Assembly (NCBI GenBank): GCA_965198285.1
Contig: OZ240251.1
Location: 2,914,001 to 2,978,000, forward strand
Length of the DNA stretch: 64,000 bases
DNA from: UBA11872 sp965198285
GTDB taxonomy: Bacteria; Chloroflexota; UBA11872
Direction of reading: 5' to 3'
Part shown: in pieces, positions 1-7,916 of the stretch
How the letters are laid out: every line of letters starts with the position of its first letter
Position numbering within the stretch: the first letter of the stretch is position 1
Program-made: the position numbers and the translations under genes
Notes under the pieces: generated by a model
Databases searched by the model: none
What the model was told of the DNA's origin: nothing
What the model saw: the letters and a program-made list of their open reading frames with translations, nothing else

Positions 1-733
1 TCGCACGAGTCCGGACGGGTCGAACTGGAGCCCCTTCGAGACAATCATCCAGCCCGATATCTACGACCCGCAGGATATCCAGATCATGGAACTCTGCGTC
101 ACGCCGGTTCGCAGCGGCTACCTGGGCGTGATCGGCATTTACATGAATCGGACGCGGACGATGGAGCTGCACCTGGGCGGCAGCGTCGACGGACGCATTT
201 GGGATCGACGGGTACGCCTACCGGCGGTCGCAACCGGGGCGCTGGGCGACTACGGCGGCGGCATGCTCTGGCCCTCGCACAACCTCATCGAACACAACGG
301 CCGGCACTACATGTACTTCTCGGCCACCGAGGGCCTGCACGGCGACCCGGCGTCCAAGAGCCCGACGATCTGGCCATTCTTCTCCGCCATCTGCCGTGCC
401 AGTTGGGCTGTCAATCGGTACTGGGCGGCTGTCTCAGGCCCCGGCGGCGACGTGGTGGGCACGCTGACCACGCATCCGTTGCCCGCCGGCGGCAAGCAGC
501 TGACCCTGAACGCCGCAACCTCCACCGTGACGGACGGTGAACTGCAGGCTGAGCTGCTGGACCCGGATGGCAACGTCGTCGAGGGCTTCGGCAAGGACGA
601 TTTCATCCCCTGGCATGGGGACAGCACCTCGGCCGCGGCGCGCTGGACCGGCGGCGCCGTATGCCTGCTGGAACGATGCGCGGTGCGCTTCCATCTGCGG
701 CGGTCACGCTTGTACGGGTACGCCTGGGAGTAG
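1..733 (+). CDS. Beta-propeller glycoside-hydrolase-like protein, C-terminal part
   Basis: Partial gene entering from the left edge. The frame is open from base 2, so the first Met at base 86 is probably internal. The C-terminal ~100 residues form a beta-sandwich-like segment (GKQLTLNAAT...GELQAELLDPDG...VRFHLRRSRLYGYAW) that also ends the proteins at 5234-6838 and 9924-11393, so this is a third family member. The upstream part has the repeated aromatic/Gly blade pattern of five-bladed propellers (GH32/GH43 superfamily-like). Substrate is unknown. The stop lies 5 bases before the acylase start at 739, which suggests one operon. Family assignment is by resemblance to the two complete paralogues. 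Confidence 0.65.
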   Translation, partial: RTSPDGSNWSPFETIIQPDIYDPQDIQIMELCVTPVRSGYLGVIGIYMNRTRTMELHLGGSVDGRIWDRRVRLPAVATGALGDYGGGMLWPSHNLIEHNGRHYMYFSATEGLHGDPASKSPTIWPFFSAICRASWAVNRYWAAVSGPGGDVVGTLTTHPLPAGGKQLTLNAATSTVTDGELQAELLDPDGNVVEGFGKDDFIPWHGDSTSAAARWTGGAVCLLERCAVRFHLRRSRLYGYAWE

Positions 734-738
734 ACGTC

Positions 739-3141
739 ATGGCCATCGACTCGCGCTGGATCCTGCAGCAGTTGGGCCGTGGCGAGTCCATTGACGATGT
801 CCGCGCCGTGGCCGGGCTGACGGATGCCGAATTCGAGGCGTGGTGGAATCAAGAGCTCCGGCGTCGCCTGGCGGTGATCGACGGCCGGGCGTCGGGCCCG
901 GTCGGTGCAGCAGTCGAGATCCAGCGAGACGCCAGCGGCCTGCCGCACATCTATGCCCAAAACGAGTCCGACCTCTTCGTGGGATATGGCTACGCCATGG
1001 CCCAGGACCGGCTGTTCCAGATGGACTATCTGCGGCGGCGGGCGCTGGGGCAGCTTGCGGAAATCCTGGGCCCCGAGGCGTTCGACTACGACGTGCTGGT
1101 GCGGACGGTTGGGCTACATCGATTCGCGGCCGACGAAACGGCGCGCCTGCCCGCCGAGACGGCGTCGCGCTACGAGGCCTTCTCGACCGGCGTGAACGCG
1201 TTCATCGAGGAGTGTCGCGACCTGCCACCGATCGAGTTCGACCTGCTGGACTATCAGCCCGAGCCGTGGCGGCCACTCGACTCAATTGCGCTGCTGGGCG
1301 AGCTCCGCTGGTATCTCACGGGGCGGTTTCCCGTGATCGCCGTGCCGGAGATGGCGAAACGCGCCCTGGGCGACGGTCCGCTCTACCGCGCCTTCGTCAC
1401 CCCCGAGGCGGGCGACGAAACGATCCTTCAACCCGGCGAGTACGCAAGCGCCGACAGCGGCAGGGATCCGGTCGAGTCTCAGCTGGGCGGAATCGACGAC
1501 GGCACCGGCAGCAACAACTGGGTGATCGGCCCGAGCCGCAGCGTGTCCGGCGGGGCGATGGTGGCCAGCGATCCGCACATCGCGTTCGGCGCGCCGTGCT
1601 GCTGGTATCAAGCCCATCTGGTTGGCGGGCGCTTCAACGTGGCCGGATCTGGGTATGCGGGGGCGCCGGGCCTGTTCTTCGGTCGCAATAGGCGCGTGGC
1701 CTGGGGCATCACGAACAACATCAGCTCGCAGCGCGACCTCTACCAGGAACGCACGGACCCGGCGCACCCCGGCGCATTTCTGTACGACGGTCAGTGGGAA
1801 ACGGCGCGCGAACGGGTGGAGGCCATCCGCGTGCGCGGCGAGGGCGCGCGCGAGGAAGTGGTGCGGTCGTCACGCAACGGCCCGATCGTCGACGGCATCC
1901 TGCCTGGATTCGCGCAAGGGACCGGGCCGGTGTCGCTGCGATGGGTGGGGGGCCTGCCCTGCGCGTGGCCAACGTCGCTGCTGGCGTTGAATCTCGCCGA
2001 GTCATGCGCGGAGCTCGAAGATTCCCTGCGGGGATGGGCGTCACCAACGCTGAGCATGGTGTTCGCGGACGTGGACGGCGGCTTCGGTTATCGGGCGACG
2101 GGCCAGGTGCCGATCCGCGCGCGGGCGAAACGCGCGTACCGCCGCGGGTGGGACCCCGCCGATGCCTGGCAGGGCATGATCCCGTTCGAGGGCATGCCCG
2201 CGGTGCGCGACCCCGAGCGCGGCTGGGTGACAACCGCCAACAATCTTCCGGCGCCGTCGGACTATCCGTACCCGCTGGCCAACATGTCGCCGACCGGCTA
2301 CCGCGCACGACGCATCCGGCAGATGATCGAGTCGCGCGAGACCCATAGCCGTGAGGACATGGCGTCGATGCACTATGACGTGCTGTCGCTGCGGGCGCTG
2401 GAGGCGGTTCCGGCGCTGGTACAGATCCTTGACGGGGGCGATGCGCGGGCGAAGGCGGCCGCCGCGGCGCTGCGCGCGTGGGACCGCCGCATGGACAGCG
2501 GAAGCGCTGCAGCCGCGATCTTCGAGGCGTTCCAGCACCAATGGGACGAGACGGTTGCCGCCGAGCGCTTCTCGGCGGACGCGTCGGCCCTGGCCGTCGG
2601 CGATCCAGCCGCCTTCGTGGCCGGAGGGATTGGCAGTCTGTCGCTGCGCCTTCTGGCGGACGACGACGTGGGATGGTTTGCATCGGGGGAGGCGCGAGAT
2701 GCGGCGGTGCGGTCAGCGATGGCCCACACCCTTGACCAGCTCGCCGAGCGGCTGGGCGACGATACGTCCACGTGGAGCTGGGGCCGGCTCCACACCCTGC
2801 AGCTGCCCCATCTGCTGTCCGGCCGCGGCGACCTGGGGCGATTGCTCGACCGCGGGGGCGAACCCGTGAGCGGAAACGGCTTCGTGGTTTCGAACACCGG
2901 TTCCGCGCCCGATTTCAGCTCGAGCGGCGGTGCCAACTTTCGACTTATCGTGGACCTCGCGGAGGCGCCGGTCCAGATGTGGACATTGGACGCGGCGGGG
3001 CCGTCGGGCCAGCCGGGCAGTCCGCACTATGCCAATCAGTTCGGCGACTGGCTGTCGGGCCGCTATCACCGGATCTGCCTGGAGCGCGCTGACGTGCGGC
3101 CTACGATCAGCACCACGCTAACGCTGCAGCCACGGGAGTGA
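739..3141 (+). CDS. Penicillin acylase family Ntn hydrolase (peptidase S45-like)
   Basis: About 800 residues starting MAIDSRWILQQLGRG. I chose ATG 739 because an upstream ATG at 661 lies inside the preceding gene. The family makes a precursor that self-cleaves before a Ser or Thr, which becomes the N-terminal nucleophile of the beta subunit. Here the site is GTGSNNWVIG with Ser258 as predicted nucleophile, followed by the typical DPHIAFGAP and GRNRRVAWGITNN blocks and, further on, the TTANNLPAP segment that supplies the oxyanion Asn. The alpha region has the expected GYGYAMAQDRLFQMD motif. Members hydrolyse amide bonds (penicillins, acyl-homoserine lactones, other acyl amides); the substrate cannot be read from sequence. 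No clear signal peptide is seen. The stop overlaps the next GTG start by 4 bases. Confidence 0.9.
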   Translation: MAIDSRWILQQLGRGESIDDVRAVAGLTDAEFEAWWNQELRRRLAVIDGRASGPVGAAVEIQRDASGLPHIYAQNESDLFVGYGYAMAQDRLFQMDYLRRRALGQLAEILGPEAFDYDVLVRTVGLHRFAADETARLPAETASRYEAFSTGVNAFIEECRDLPPIEFDLLDYQPEPWRPLDSIALLGELRWYLTGRFPVIAVPEMAKRALGDGPLYRAFVTPEAGDETILQPGEYASADSGRDPVESQLGGIDDGTGSNNWVIGPSRSVSGGAMVASDPHIAFGAPCCWYQAHLVGGRFNVAGSGYAGAPGLFFGRNRRVAWGITNNISSQRDLYQERTDPAHPGAFLYDGQWETARERVEAIRVRGEGAREEVVRSSRNGPIVDGILPGFAQGTGPVSLRWVGGLPCAWPTSLLALNLAESCAELEDSLRGWASPTLSMVFADVDGGFGYRATGQVPIRARAKRAYRRGWDPADAWQGMIPFEGMPAVRDPERGWVTTANNLPAPSDYPYPLANMSPTGYRARRIRQMIESRETHSREDMASMHYDVLSLRALEAVPALVQILDGGDARAKAAAAALRAWDRRMDSGSAAAAIFEAFQHQWDETVAAERFSADASALAVGDPAAFVAGGIGSLSLRLLADDDVGWFASGEARDAAVRSAMAHTLDQLAERLGDDTSTWSWGRLHTLQLPHLLSGRGDLGRLLDRGGEPVSGNGFVVSNTGSAPDFSSSGGANFRLIVDLAEAPVQMWTLDAAGPSGQPGSPHYANQFGDWLSGRYHRICLERADVRPTISTTLTLQPRE

Positions 3142-3320
3142 CGGCGGTGGACTTGTCGCGCAACGTGCCACGCAGTCCCTACGAGAAGCTCGGCGGAATA
3201 GTGTTCGTGCCGCGCGGCATCGACAGGGGGCGCGCGGACCTGGCGGGAACGCTCGGCGAGTACGAGTGCTGGACCGGCCGATCCGCGCGATTGTTCGAGT
3301 TTCTGGGGATCTCTTCCGGC
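3138..3320 (+). pseudogene. Truncated DUF5069-family gene
   Basis: The GTG start overlaps the acylase stop (GTGA), implying translational coupling. The first ~60 residues (MTAVDLSRNVPRSPYEKLGG, then a GTLGEYECW and SARLFEFLGIS block) match the start of DUF5069 proteins, small cytosolic proteins of unknown function that are normally about 130-150 residues. After about base 3315 the frame loses resemblance and becomes Arg/Ser-rich, and no other frame restores the missing half convincingly. The break lies ~200 bases before the tRNA-Thr fragment at 3541, so the gene was probably cut when the island arrived or later decayed. Family recognition is from memory. Confidence 0.5.
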
Positions 3321-3513
3321 GCCAGTGGCTGCAGGCCCAGGGGATCATGCACCGCTCCCACAAGCATCAACGGGCGCTCCCGCACTGGCAGCAGCGGCGC
3401 AACGACCTGGTATCGCCGCGGAAGCGGTCTTGGACCCGCGACGCCGCCGAGGTCGAGATCCCAGCCTCAGGTGGCCTGAAGGCCGCAGTCGGCCGCGGTT
3501 CTCAATTAAGGTG

Positions 3514-3757
3514 TGGTTTGAACCTGGAAACGTATGTTGGAGCCCACATCCGGATTTGAACCGGAGACCTCGTTCTTACCAACTATTTCGCTGCCAGCGC
3601 TGTGGCACGTACCAGGAGACCGCGAGCGAAACACATCAAATTGTGGTGTGGTGCGTTTTCGCTGACCTCTTTTTCCCCTGCTCGGACGACCCAAAAAGGC
3701 GTTCAGTCGACCCGCATAAGTTCGGAATCGCCCTCAGCGATCACAGACACAACCATA
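3514..3757. repeat. Island-boundary repeat 1 (att-like, with tRNA-Thr 3' end)
   Basis: A direct repeat of about 240 bases shared with 19701-19930, at roughly 70% identity by eye. Shared blocks are GTTTGAACCTGGAAAC, the 42-base 3' part of tRNA-Thr(GGT), CGCTCCCAGCGCT-like sequence, GGTGTGGTG, TCGGACGACCCA and GGAATCGCCCTCAGCGAT. The left flank also resembles bases 36240-36270 beside the intact tRNA. Its position and content suggest an attachment site left by integration of an element into the tRNA-Thr gene. Confidence 0.65.
3541..3582 (-). pseudogene. tRNA-Thr(GGT) 3' fragment, copy 1
   Basis: Reads on the minus strand from the anticodon loop (TTGGTAA) through the anticodon 3' strand, variable loop, T arm and 3' acceptor strand to the discriminator base. 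It differs from the intact gene at 36271-36343 by one T-loop base. The D arm and the 5' acceptor strand are missing, so it cannot fold as a tRNA. This is the segment tyrosine integrases commonly use as attB. Confidence 0.8.
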
Positions 3758-3984
3758 TTCTCGGCGCGACGGCAAGACCCAAATCCAGCACACGCGGCTC
3801 CCCAGGCTGGGCCCGACTCAGCCGTGCCGTGAACCTACTGGCCGTAGCACCCGAGTTGGGCATCCTTCCAGTCGGATGCTCTCTCTACCCGTGTTCCACT
3901 CATGGCCGCCGTCGAAGCACGGCACCAACAGGTCGGACGCATGGCACTCGTTGTCGCGGGGATGGCCACCACCACGCCGACCGG

Positions 3985-4480
3985 CGATCCGTCGAACGGA
4001 AAGCGTCTTGGCGCGGCTGCCCGCTCCGCTTGGTCGTGGACACGGTAGACCTCCCTGGCTTCCGACGCCGAATACACGCCGGCATCAACGAGCCTCTGGA
4101 ACTCGGCCTCGTCCTTTCAGAGCACCTTGCTCTCCAGCGTGACGCTGAGGTCGAGCGCGTCGACCGTCAGGTCGAACCCGCGTTCCGTCCGCACCGGCAG
4201 CGAGTGTGACGTCCGCCTTCCATCCCCTGAAGCAGTCCGGGCGCGGGTGATCTCACTGCCCTCGCAGCATGTACATCAGGAAGTCGTCGCCGTCGTTCCG
4301 AACGATGGTGTGAGGCCACGCATAGGTCCTCGCGGACGCGACGTGCCGCAGCGGCAGGTGGTCGCCCTCCCGCTTTCGCGCCGCTCCAGTCAGTCCCGCA
4401 TGCGGCCTACCTTGTCCGACGCTGTCCTGACACCTCACTTGGCTACCGCCGGCTGTGACATGGTTGCCCTGCACCCGTCG
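3985..4480 (-). pseudogene. Decayed DUF402-like gene
   Basis: Two frames on the minus strand carry pieces of one protein. Upstream is RTYAWPHTIVRNDGDDFLMY, ended by a stop near 4253. After a frameshift comes RGFDLTVDALDLSVTLESKV, an in-frame TGA, then KDEAEFQRLVDAGVYSASEA and a short tail RRFPFDGS. The order 'LDLxVxL...DEAEFxxLVDxGxxS...PF' is what I know of DUF402/FomD-like nucleotide hydrolases. At least one frameshift and two stops separate the parts, so this is a pseudogene. The assignment rests on motif memory. Confidence 0.4.
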
Positions 4481-4667
4481 GCAGACGGCGACATTCAGAT
4501 GGCGGTAAGGCACCGAACGGACGCCCGAGCTGGACTGGTCAGCACCCCTGCCAAACTCTCTGGGTGAGGGAACGAATGTCGCCTTGCGCGCGTAGTCTCT
4601 ACAAACGGCTTAGAGTTCCCCGTGCACACGATCCGTACCCGGCTGCCGGCGCGCGCGGTGCCGCAGC

Positions 4668-4890
4668 TTGCTGCGGGTACTGGGCCCATTGGCTACGGCC
4701 TTGGCCCTTGGGCTGGTCGCGGCTTTGCGGCCTGTGGTGCAGGCGGAGAGGCCACCGCCGAGGGAGCGTGTCGCGTCGGTGAGCAGCGGGGCCGGGTATA
4801 CCTACAGACTTGGCGCCGACGACGGCACGGTCGCCTGCTGGGGCGACCACGCCTACGGTCAAGCTTCGCCGCCGGCCGGCGCGCGGTTCC
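4668..4890 (+). pseudogene. RCC1-repeat protein remnant
   Basis: A possible TTG start is followed by a hydrophobic signal-like stretch (LATALALGLVAALRPVVQA) and one recognisable RCC1-type repeat: VSSGAGYTYRLGADDGTVAC followed by WGDHAYGQASPPAG. Functional RCC1-repeat surface proteins carry seven or more such units; here the similarity stops after one. It is probably the 5' relic of a secreted beta-propeller protein in a decayed stretch of the island. Confidence 0.4.
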
Positions 4891-5233
4891 TGGGGTCTGA
4901 GCCCAAGCCTCCGAATCCTTGCGACCCGGGGGCACCGCTGTCGTGGTCCAACGGCGGCCACGCCCACCAGCGCGATGCCGGACTTGCAGCTGCGGCGCGG
5001 GCGGCTGCGCGAAGCGGGCCAGACCCTTCCACTCCGACGCCGCGACGACCTGATAGGCCGCTTCGGCGTGGGGAGCGGTTCGGCGTGGGGAGCGGTGCGG
5101 GGCTCGTCGTCCACCGCATCCGTGGACACTGGTCCGGTTGGCTGCGTAGAATCCGGGCACATTCATTCGGTCGTACGTTCGCCGTTTCGGGGCCGAGCAT
5201 CGGCGACGGATGCGGCGACGATTGGCGGAGCAA

Positions 5234-6838
5234 ATGGGCGAGCAAACCGCCTCCGTAGGAACCCGACCGCAGCTCTTGGTCGACGACTATCTGGTGTCCG
5301 AGAGCCGGGGTCTGTCCGAACACACGCATCAGATGGCCAAGCACCCAAGCCCGGTGCTTACGGCCGAGGCAGCTTGGGAGCGGCCGCAGATTGCGGGTCT
5401 GGCGGGGCCGGTGAATGCGATCTACGACGCAGACGAGGGCTTATTCAAGCTCTGGTATTTCGCCCGCGGGACATTTACGGCGGGAACGCTGCCCGGCGTA
5501 CCAAGCCTGTCGTGCTTCGCGACGTCACGCGACGGCATCAACTTCGAGCGACCTGAACTGGGCCTGATGGAGTTCAATGGCTCCACGGCCAACAACATCC
5601 TGAACGACGACATAGGCCCGGGTCACGGCATGTTGGATTGCGCCGAGATGGACGGTGTGGAACCCGCCGAAATGCGCTTCAAGAGCGCTATATGGATGGG
5701 GTTCGACGACAGCGGTCAGGGCATGCACGGCGCGAGTTTCTCGCCCGACGGCCTGCGCTGGCGGACTTACGACGGTAACCCCGTGATTCGCGGACGCGAG
5801 CATGGGGACTCGATCACCTCAGCCAAACTGCGCGACTTGTTTTATCGCCTGGACGACCCGCCGGGCTTTCCCAGCGGCAAGTACGCGCTGTTTCCAAAGG
5901 TCCATGTACCGCTAGGCCCGTGGCGAAGACGCTGCATCGGCATGTGCACGTCGGAGGCCGAAGCCAACCGAACGCCGTTCGTGAACTGGAGCACGCCGCT
6001 GCTGGCCCTGGCGCCTGATCAGCGCGACGACGAGATGACCGAGGAGCGGCTGGCCACCATGCCCAGTCCGGAACTGCTTATCTATAACCACCCCGACGAC
6101 CACCGGTGCGAGTTCTACGGCATGCTGGCGTTTCGCCACGGGGACGTGATGCTGGGCCTGCTGTGGATCTTTGATGCGGCGTTCGAGTGCACCCGCCTGG
6201 GCGGACGTAACCAGCAAGCCCTGGTCGACGTGCAGTTGGTGTCCAGCCGAGACCTGGTGCATTGGCACCGCGCGGGCAACCGCCAGCCGGTGATCACGCG
6301 CGGCGATCCCGACAGCTTTGACAGCGCCATGATCTTCTACCACTCATTTCCACTCACGGTGGGGGACGAGTGGTGGATCTACTACTGCGGCCATGCCACC
6401 GCGCATTCGTCCATCAGTTACGCGGACCCGGTGGTTCGCGAAAGATTCCTGGAGGACGTGCGAGCGGGCCGCCGGCAGTTTCCCGCGATCGGACTTGCGA
6501 AAGTTCGAAGGGAAGGATTCATCTCGCTGGACGCCGGACCCGAAGGTGGATGGCTGGCCACACGGCCGTTGCGCCCGGGCGGCGGCCAGCTTGCCGTCAA
6601 CGCGAATGTCGCAACGGGCGGGGAGTTGCGGGTTGAAGTCCAAGCGCCCAGCGGCGAGCCGCTGGCAGGCTATGGGCTGGCCGACTGCACGCCGATCACG
6701 GGCGACGGCGTGCGCCAGTCGGTCCGTTGGGGGGATCGGGCCGGCGACCCGAGTTGGACCGAACGCGAGGTACGGCTCAAGTTCGAGGTTCGGGACGCGG
6801 AACTCTACGCCTTTCAGTTTGCCGATCCGGCCCGCTGA
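5234..6838 (+). CDS. Beta-propeller glycoside-hydrolase-like protein
   Basis: About 534 residues. ATG 5234 is preferred over ATG 5210 because GGCGGAG sits at good ribosome-binding spacing before it. The N-terminus PQLLVDDYLVSES and the run PELGLMEFNGSTANNI are typical of a family of uncharacterised proteins in Chloroflexota, Planctomycetota and Poribacteria, predicted as five-bladed propellers near GH32/GH43/GH117. Repeated blade motifs include SCFATSRDGINFERPELG and LVSSRDLVHWHRAG. The last ~100 residues (GGQLAVNANVATGGELRVEV onward) form a C-terminal beta-sandwich. No signal peptide is evident. Paralogues sit at 1-733 and 9924-11393. Substrate and catalytic residues cannot be assigned. Confidence 0.75.
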   Translation: MGEQTASVGTRPQLLVDDYLVSESRGLSEHTHQMAKHPSPVLTAEAAWERPQIAGLAGPVNAIYDADEGLFKLWYFARGTFTAGTLPGVPSLSCFATSRDGINFERPELGLMEFNGSTANNILNDDIGPGHGMLDCAEMDGVEPAEMRFKSAIWMGFDDSGQGMHGASFSPDGLRWRTYDGNPVIRGREHGDSITSAKLRDLFYRLDDPPGFPSGKYALFPKVHVPLGPWRRRCIGMCTSEAEANRTPFVNWSTPLLALAPDQRDDEMTEERLATMPSPELLIYNHPDDHRCEFYGMLAFRHGDVMLGLLWIFDAAFECTRLGGRNQQALVDVQLVSSRDLVHWHRAGNRQPVITRGDPDSFDSAMIFYHSFPLTVGDEWWIYYCGHATAHSSISYADPVVRERFLEDVRAGRRQFPAIGLAKVRREGFISLDAGPEGGWLATRPLRPGGGQLAVNANVATGGELRVEVQAPSGEPLAGYGLADCTPITGDGVRQSVRWGDRAGDPSWTEREVRLKFEVRDAELYAFQFADPAR

Positions 6839-6873
6839 TCAGGACCTCGCGGGATTCGGGACTGGGCTGCCGC

Positions 6874-7821
6874 CTAGGTGTACTGACCACAGAGGTGTGA
6901 GACACGGCTGACAGGTGGCCGGCCACCGAGGGAGCCGTGCGGTCGGCGACGGTTGTACCACCGCAGCCAGCCGCCCAGCGCCCGGGTGCGATGGGTGCTC
7001 GAGGGGTAGGCCAGGCCGTAGGCCCAGCTCCGCAGCAGGATCTGGATGAAGCGTTCCGCCTTGCCGTTGGTGCGGGGCGTGGAGGGACGGGTGCGCAGGT
7101 GGCGCAGCCCATGGGCCGTGCAGCGCCACCGCCAGGCGTGAGAGCGATACGCCGAACCGTTGTCCGTCATCACGGCCTGTACCGCGATGCCCTGGGTGCG
7201 GAACCAGGGCAGCGCGCGGTCCAGGAAGGCCAGGGCGTCGGCCTGCCGGTCACTGGGCCGCACCTCGGCGTAGGCCAGCCGCGAGTGATCGTCCACGGCC
7301 ACATGCACGTGGTGCCAGCCGGCTCGTGGGCTGCGCTGGATGCCGTCGCGACGGATGCGCTTGCCGACGTGCCAGAAGCGACCCAGCTTCTTGGTGTCCA
7401 AGTGCAGCAACTCGCCCGGATGGGCGCGCTCGTAGCGTAGGACCGGCGGCCGCGGCAGTCGTGGGCGTCGCGAACGCCCGAGCCGCCGCCGCACTTTGCC
7501 AATGGTCGAGGCGGGCCGCCCGAGCAGCGCCCCAAGCATGAGCGGGCCAGCCCCACGGTGCTCGCGGGCGGCCAGGATCGTGGCTTCGGCCGCTGCGCGG
7601 AGGCGGCGGGGCTGCCGCTTCGGCGTGGACGGCCGCTCGCGCAGCCCCGGCCAGCCCTCGGCCAGATACCGCGCTCGCCAGCGCTAGCCGGTGGCGCGGC
7701 TCGCGCCGACCGTCGCTGCCGCCGCCCCGGGCCCCACCCCGGCCCGCAGCAGGGCCACCGCACGGCAGCGCGCCTCAAATGAATACCGCATCCGTTGTGG
7801 GCGTCCCGTAGCATCAGCCAT
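6874..7821 (-). pseudogene. IS481 transposase with an in-frame TAG
   Basis: The frame runs from ATG 7821 (MADATGRPQRMRYSFEARCR), about 315 codons, the normal IS481 length. It has an N-terminal HTH (AAATVGASRATG), then the DDE core: D142 in LLHLDTKK, D220 in VMTDNGSAY and E256 in TNGKAERFIQ. This is DD(35)E spacing, with YNRRRPHGSLGG at the end. A TAG at 7686-7684 interrupts the HTH where paralogues have an aromatic residue, so the protein is probably split unless the codon is read through. The natural stop TAG lies outside the IS, in the CCTAGG target repeat, a known trait of this family. Confidence 0.8.
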
Positions 7822-7915
7822 CGGAACCTCCGTTGAGTGCTTGGTGTGTGGTGACCCCAAGTCTCGATGGAGGTTCCGCGACTGTCAGGAGTCTCGCAGG
7901 TGTGTAGTCAGTACA
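6879..7915 (-). mobile_element. IS481-family insertion sequence
   Basis: A 1037-base element with imperfect terminal inverted repeats starting TGTACTGACCACAGAGGTGT at the left and, reverse-complemented, TGTACTGACTACACACCTGC at the right. It is flanked on both sides by the 6-base direct repeat CCTAGG (6873-6878 and 7916-7921), a CTAG-containing target as expected for IS481. It holds one transposase frame. It landed exactly at the stop codon of the FAH gene on its right. Confidence 0.85.
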
Positions 7916-7916
7916 C

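Larger units (their letters stand above)
3786..5233. other. Decayed intergenic stretch of island A
   Basis: Apart from the DUF402-like and RCC1-like remnants, I see no intact gene here. Long open frames exist on both strands, but they are Arg/Pro-rich and look like composition artefacts of high GC. The stretch lies between the boundary repeat and the first complete island gene. Confidence 0.5.

Noticed and set aside
3541..3582. Functional tRNA-Thr
   Set aside because: Lacks the D arm and 5' acceptor strand; only the 3' half is present.
3325..4209. 294-residue open frame on the + strand
   Set aside because: Crosses the tRNA fragment and boundary repeat, has Arg/Pro-rich random-like composition and overlaps the DUF402-like remnant on the other strand.
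4599..5162. 187-residue minus-strand frame opposite the RCC1-like remnant
   Set aside because: Shadow of high-GC sequence; the RCC1 motif is on the other strand.
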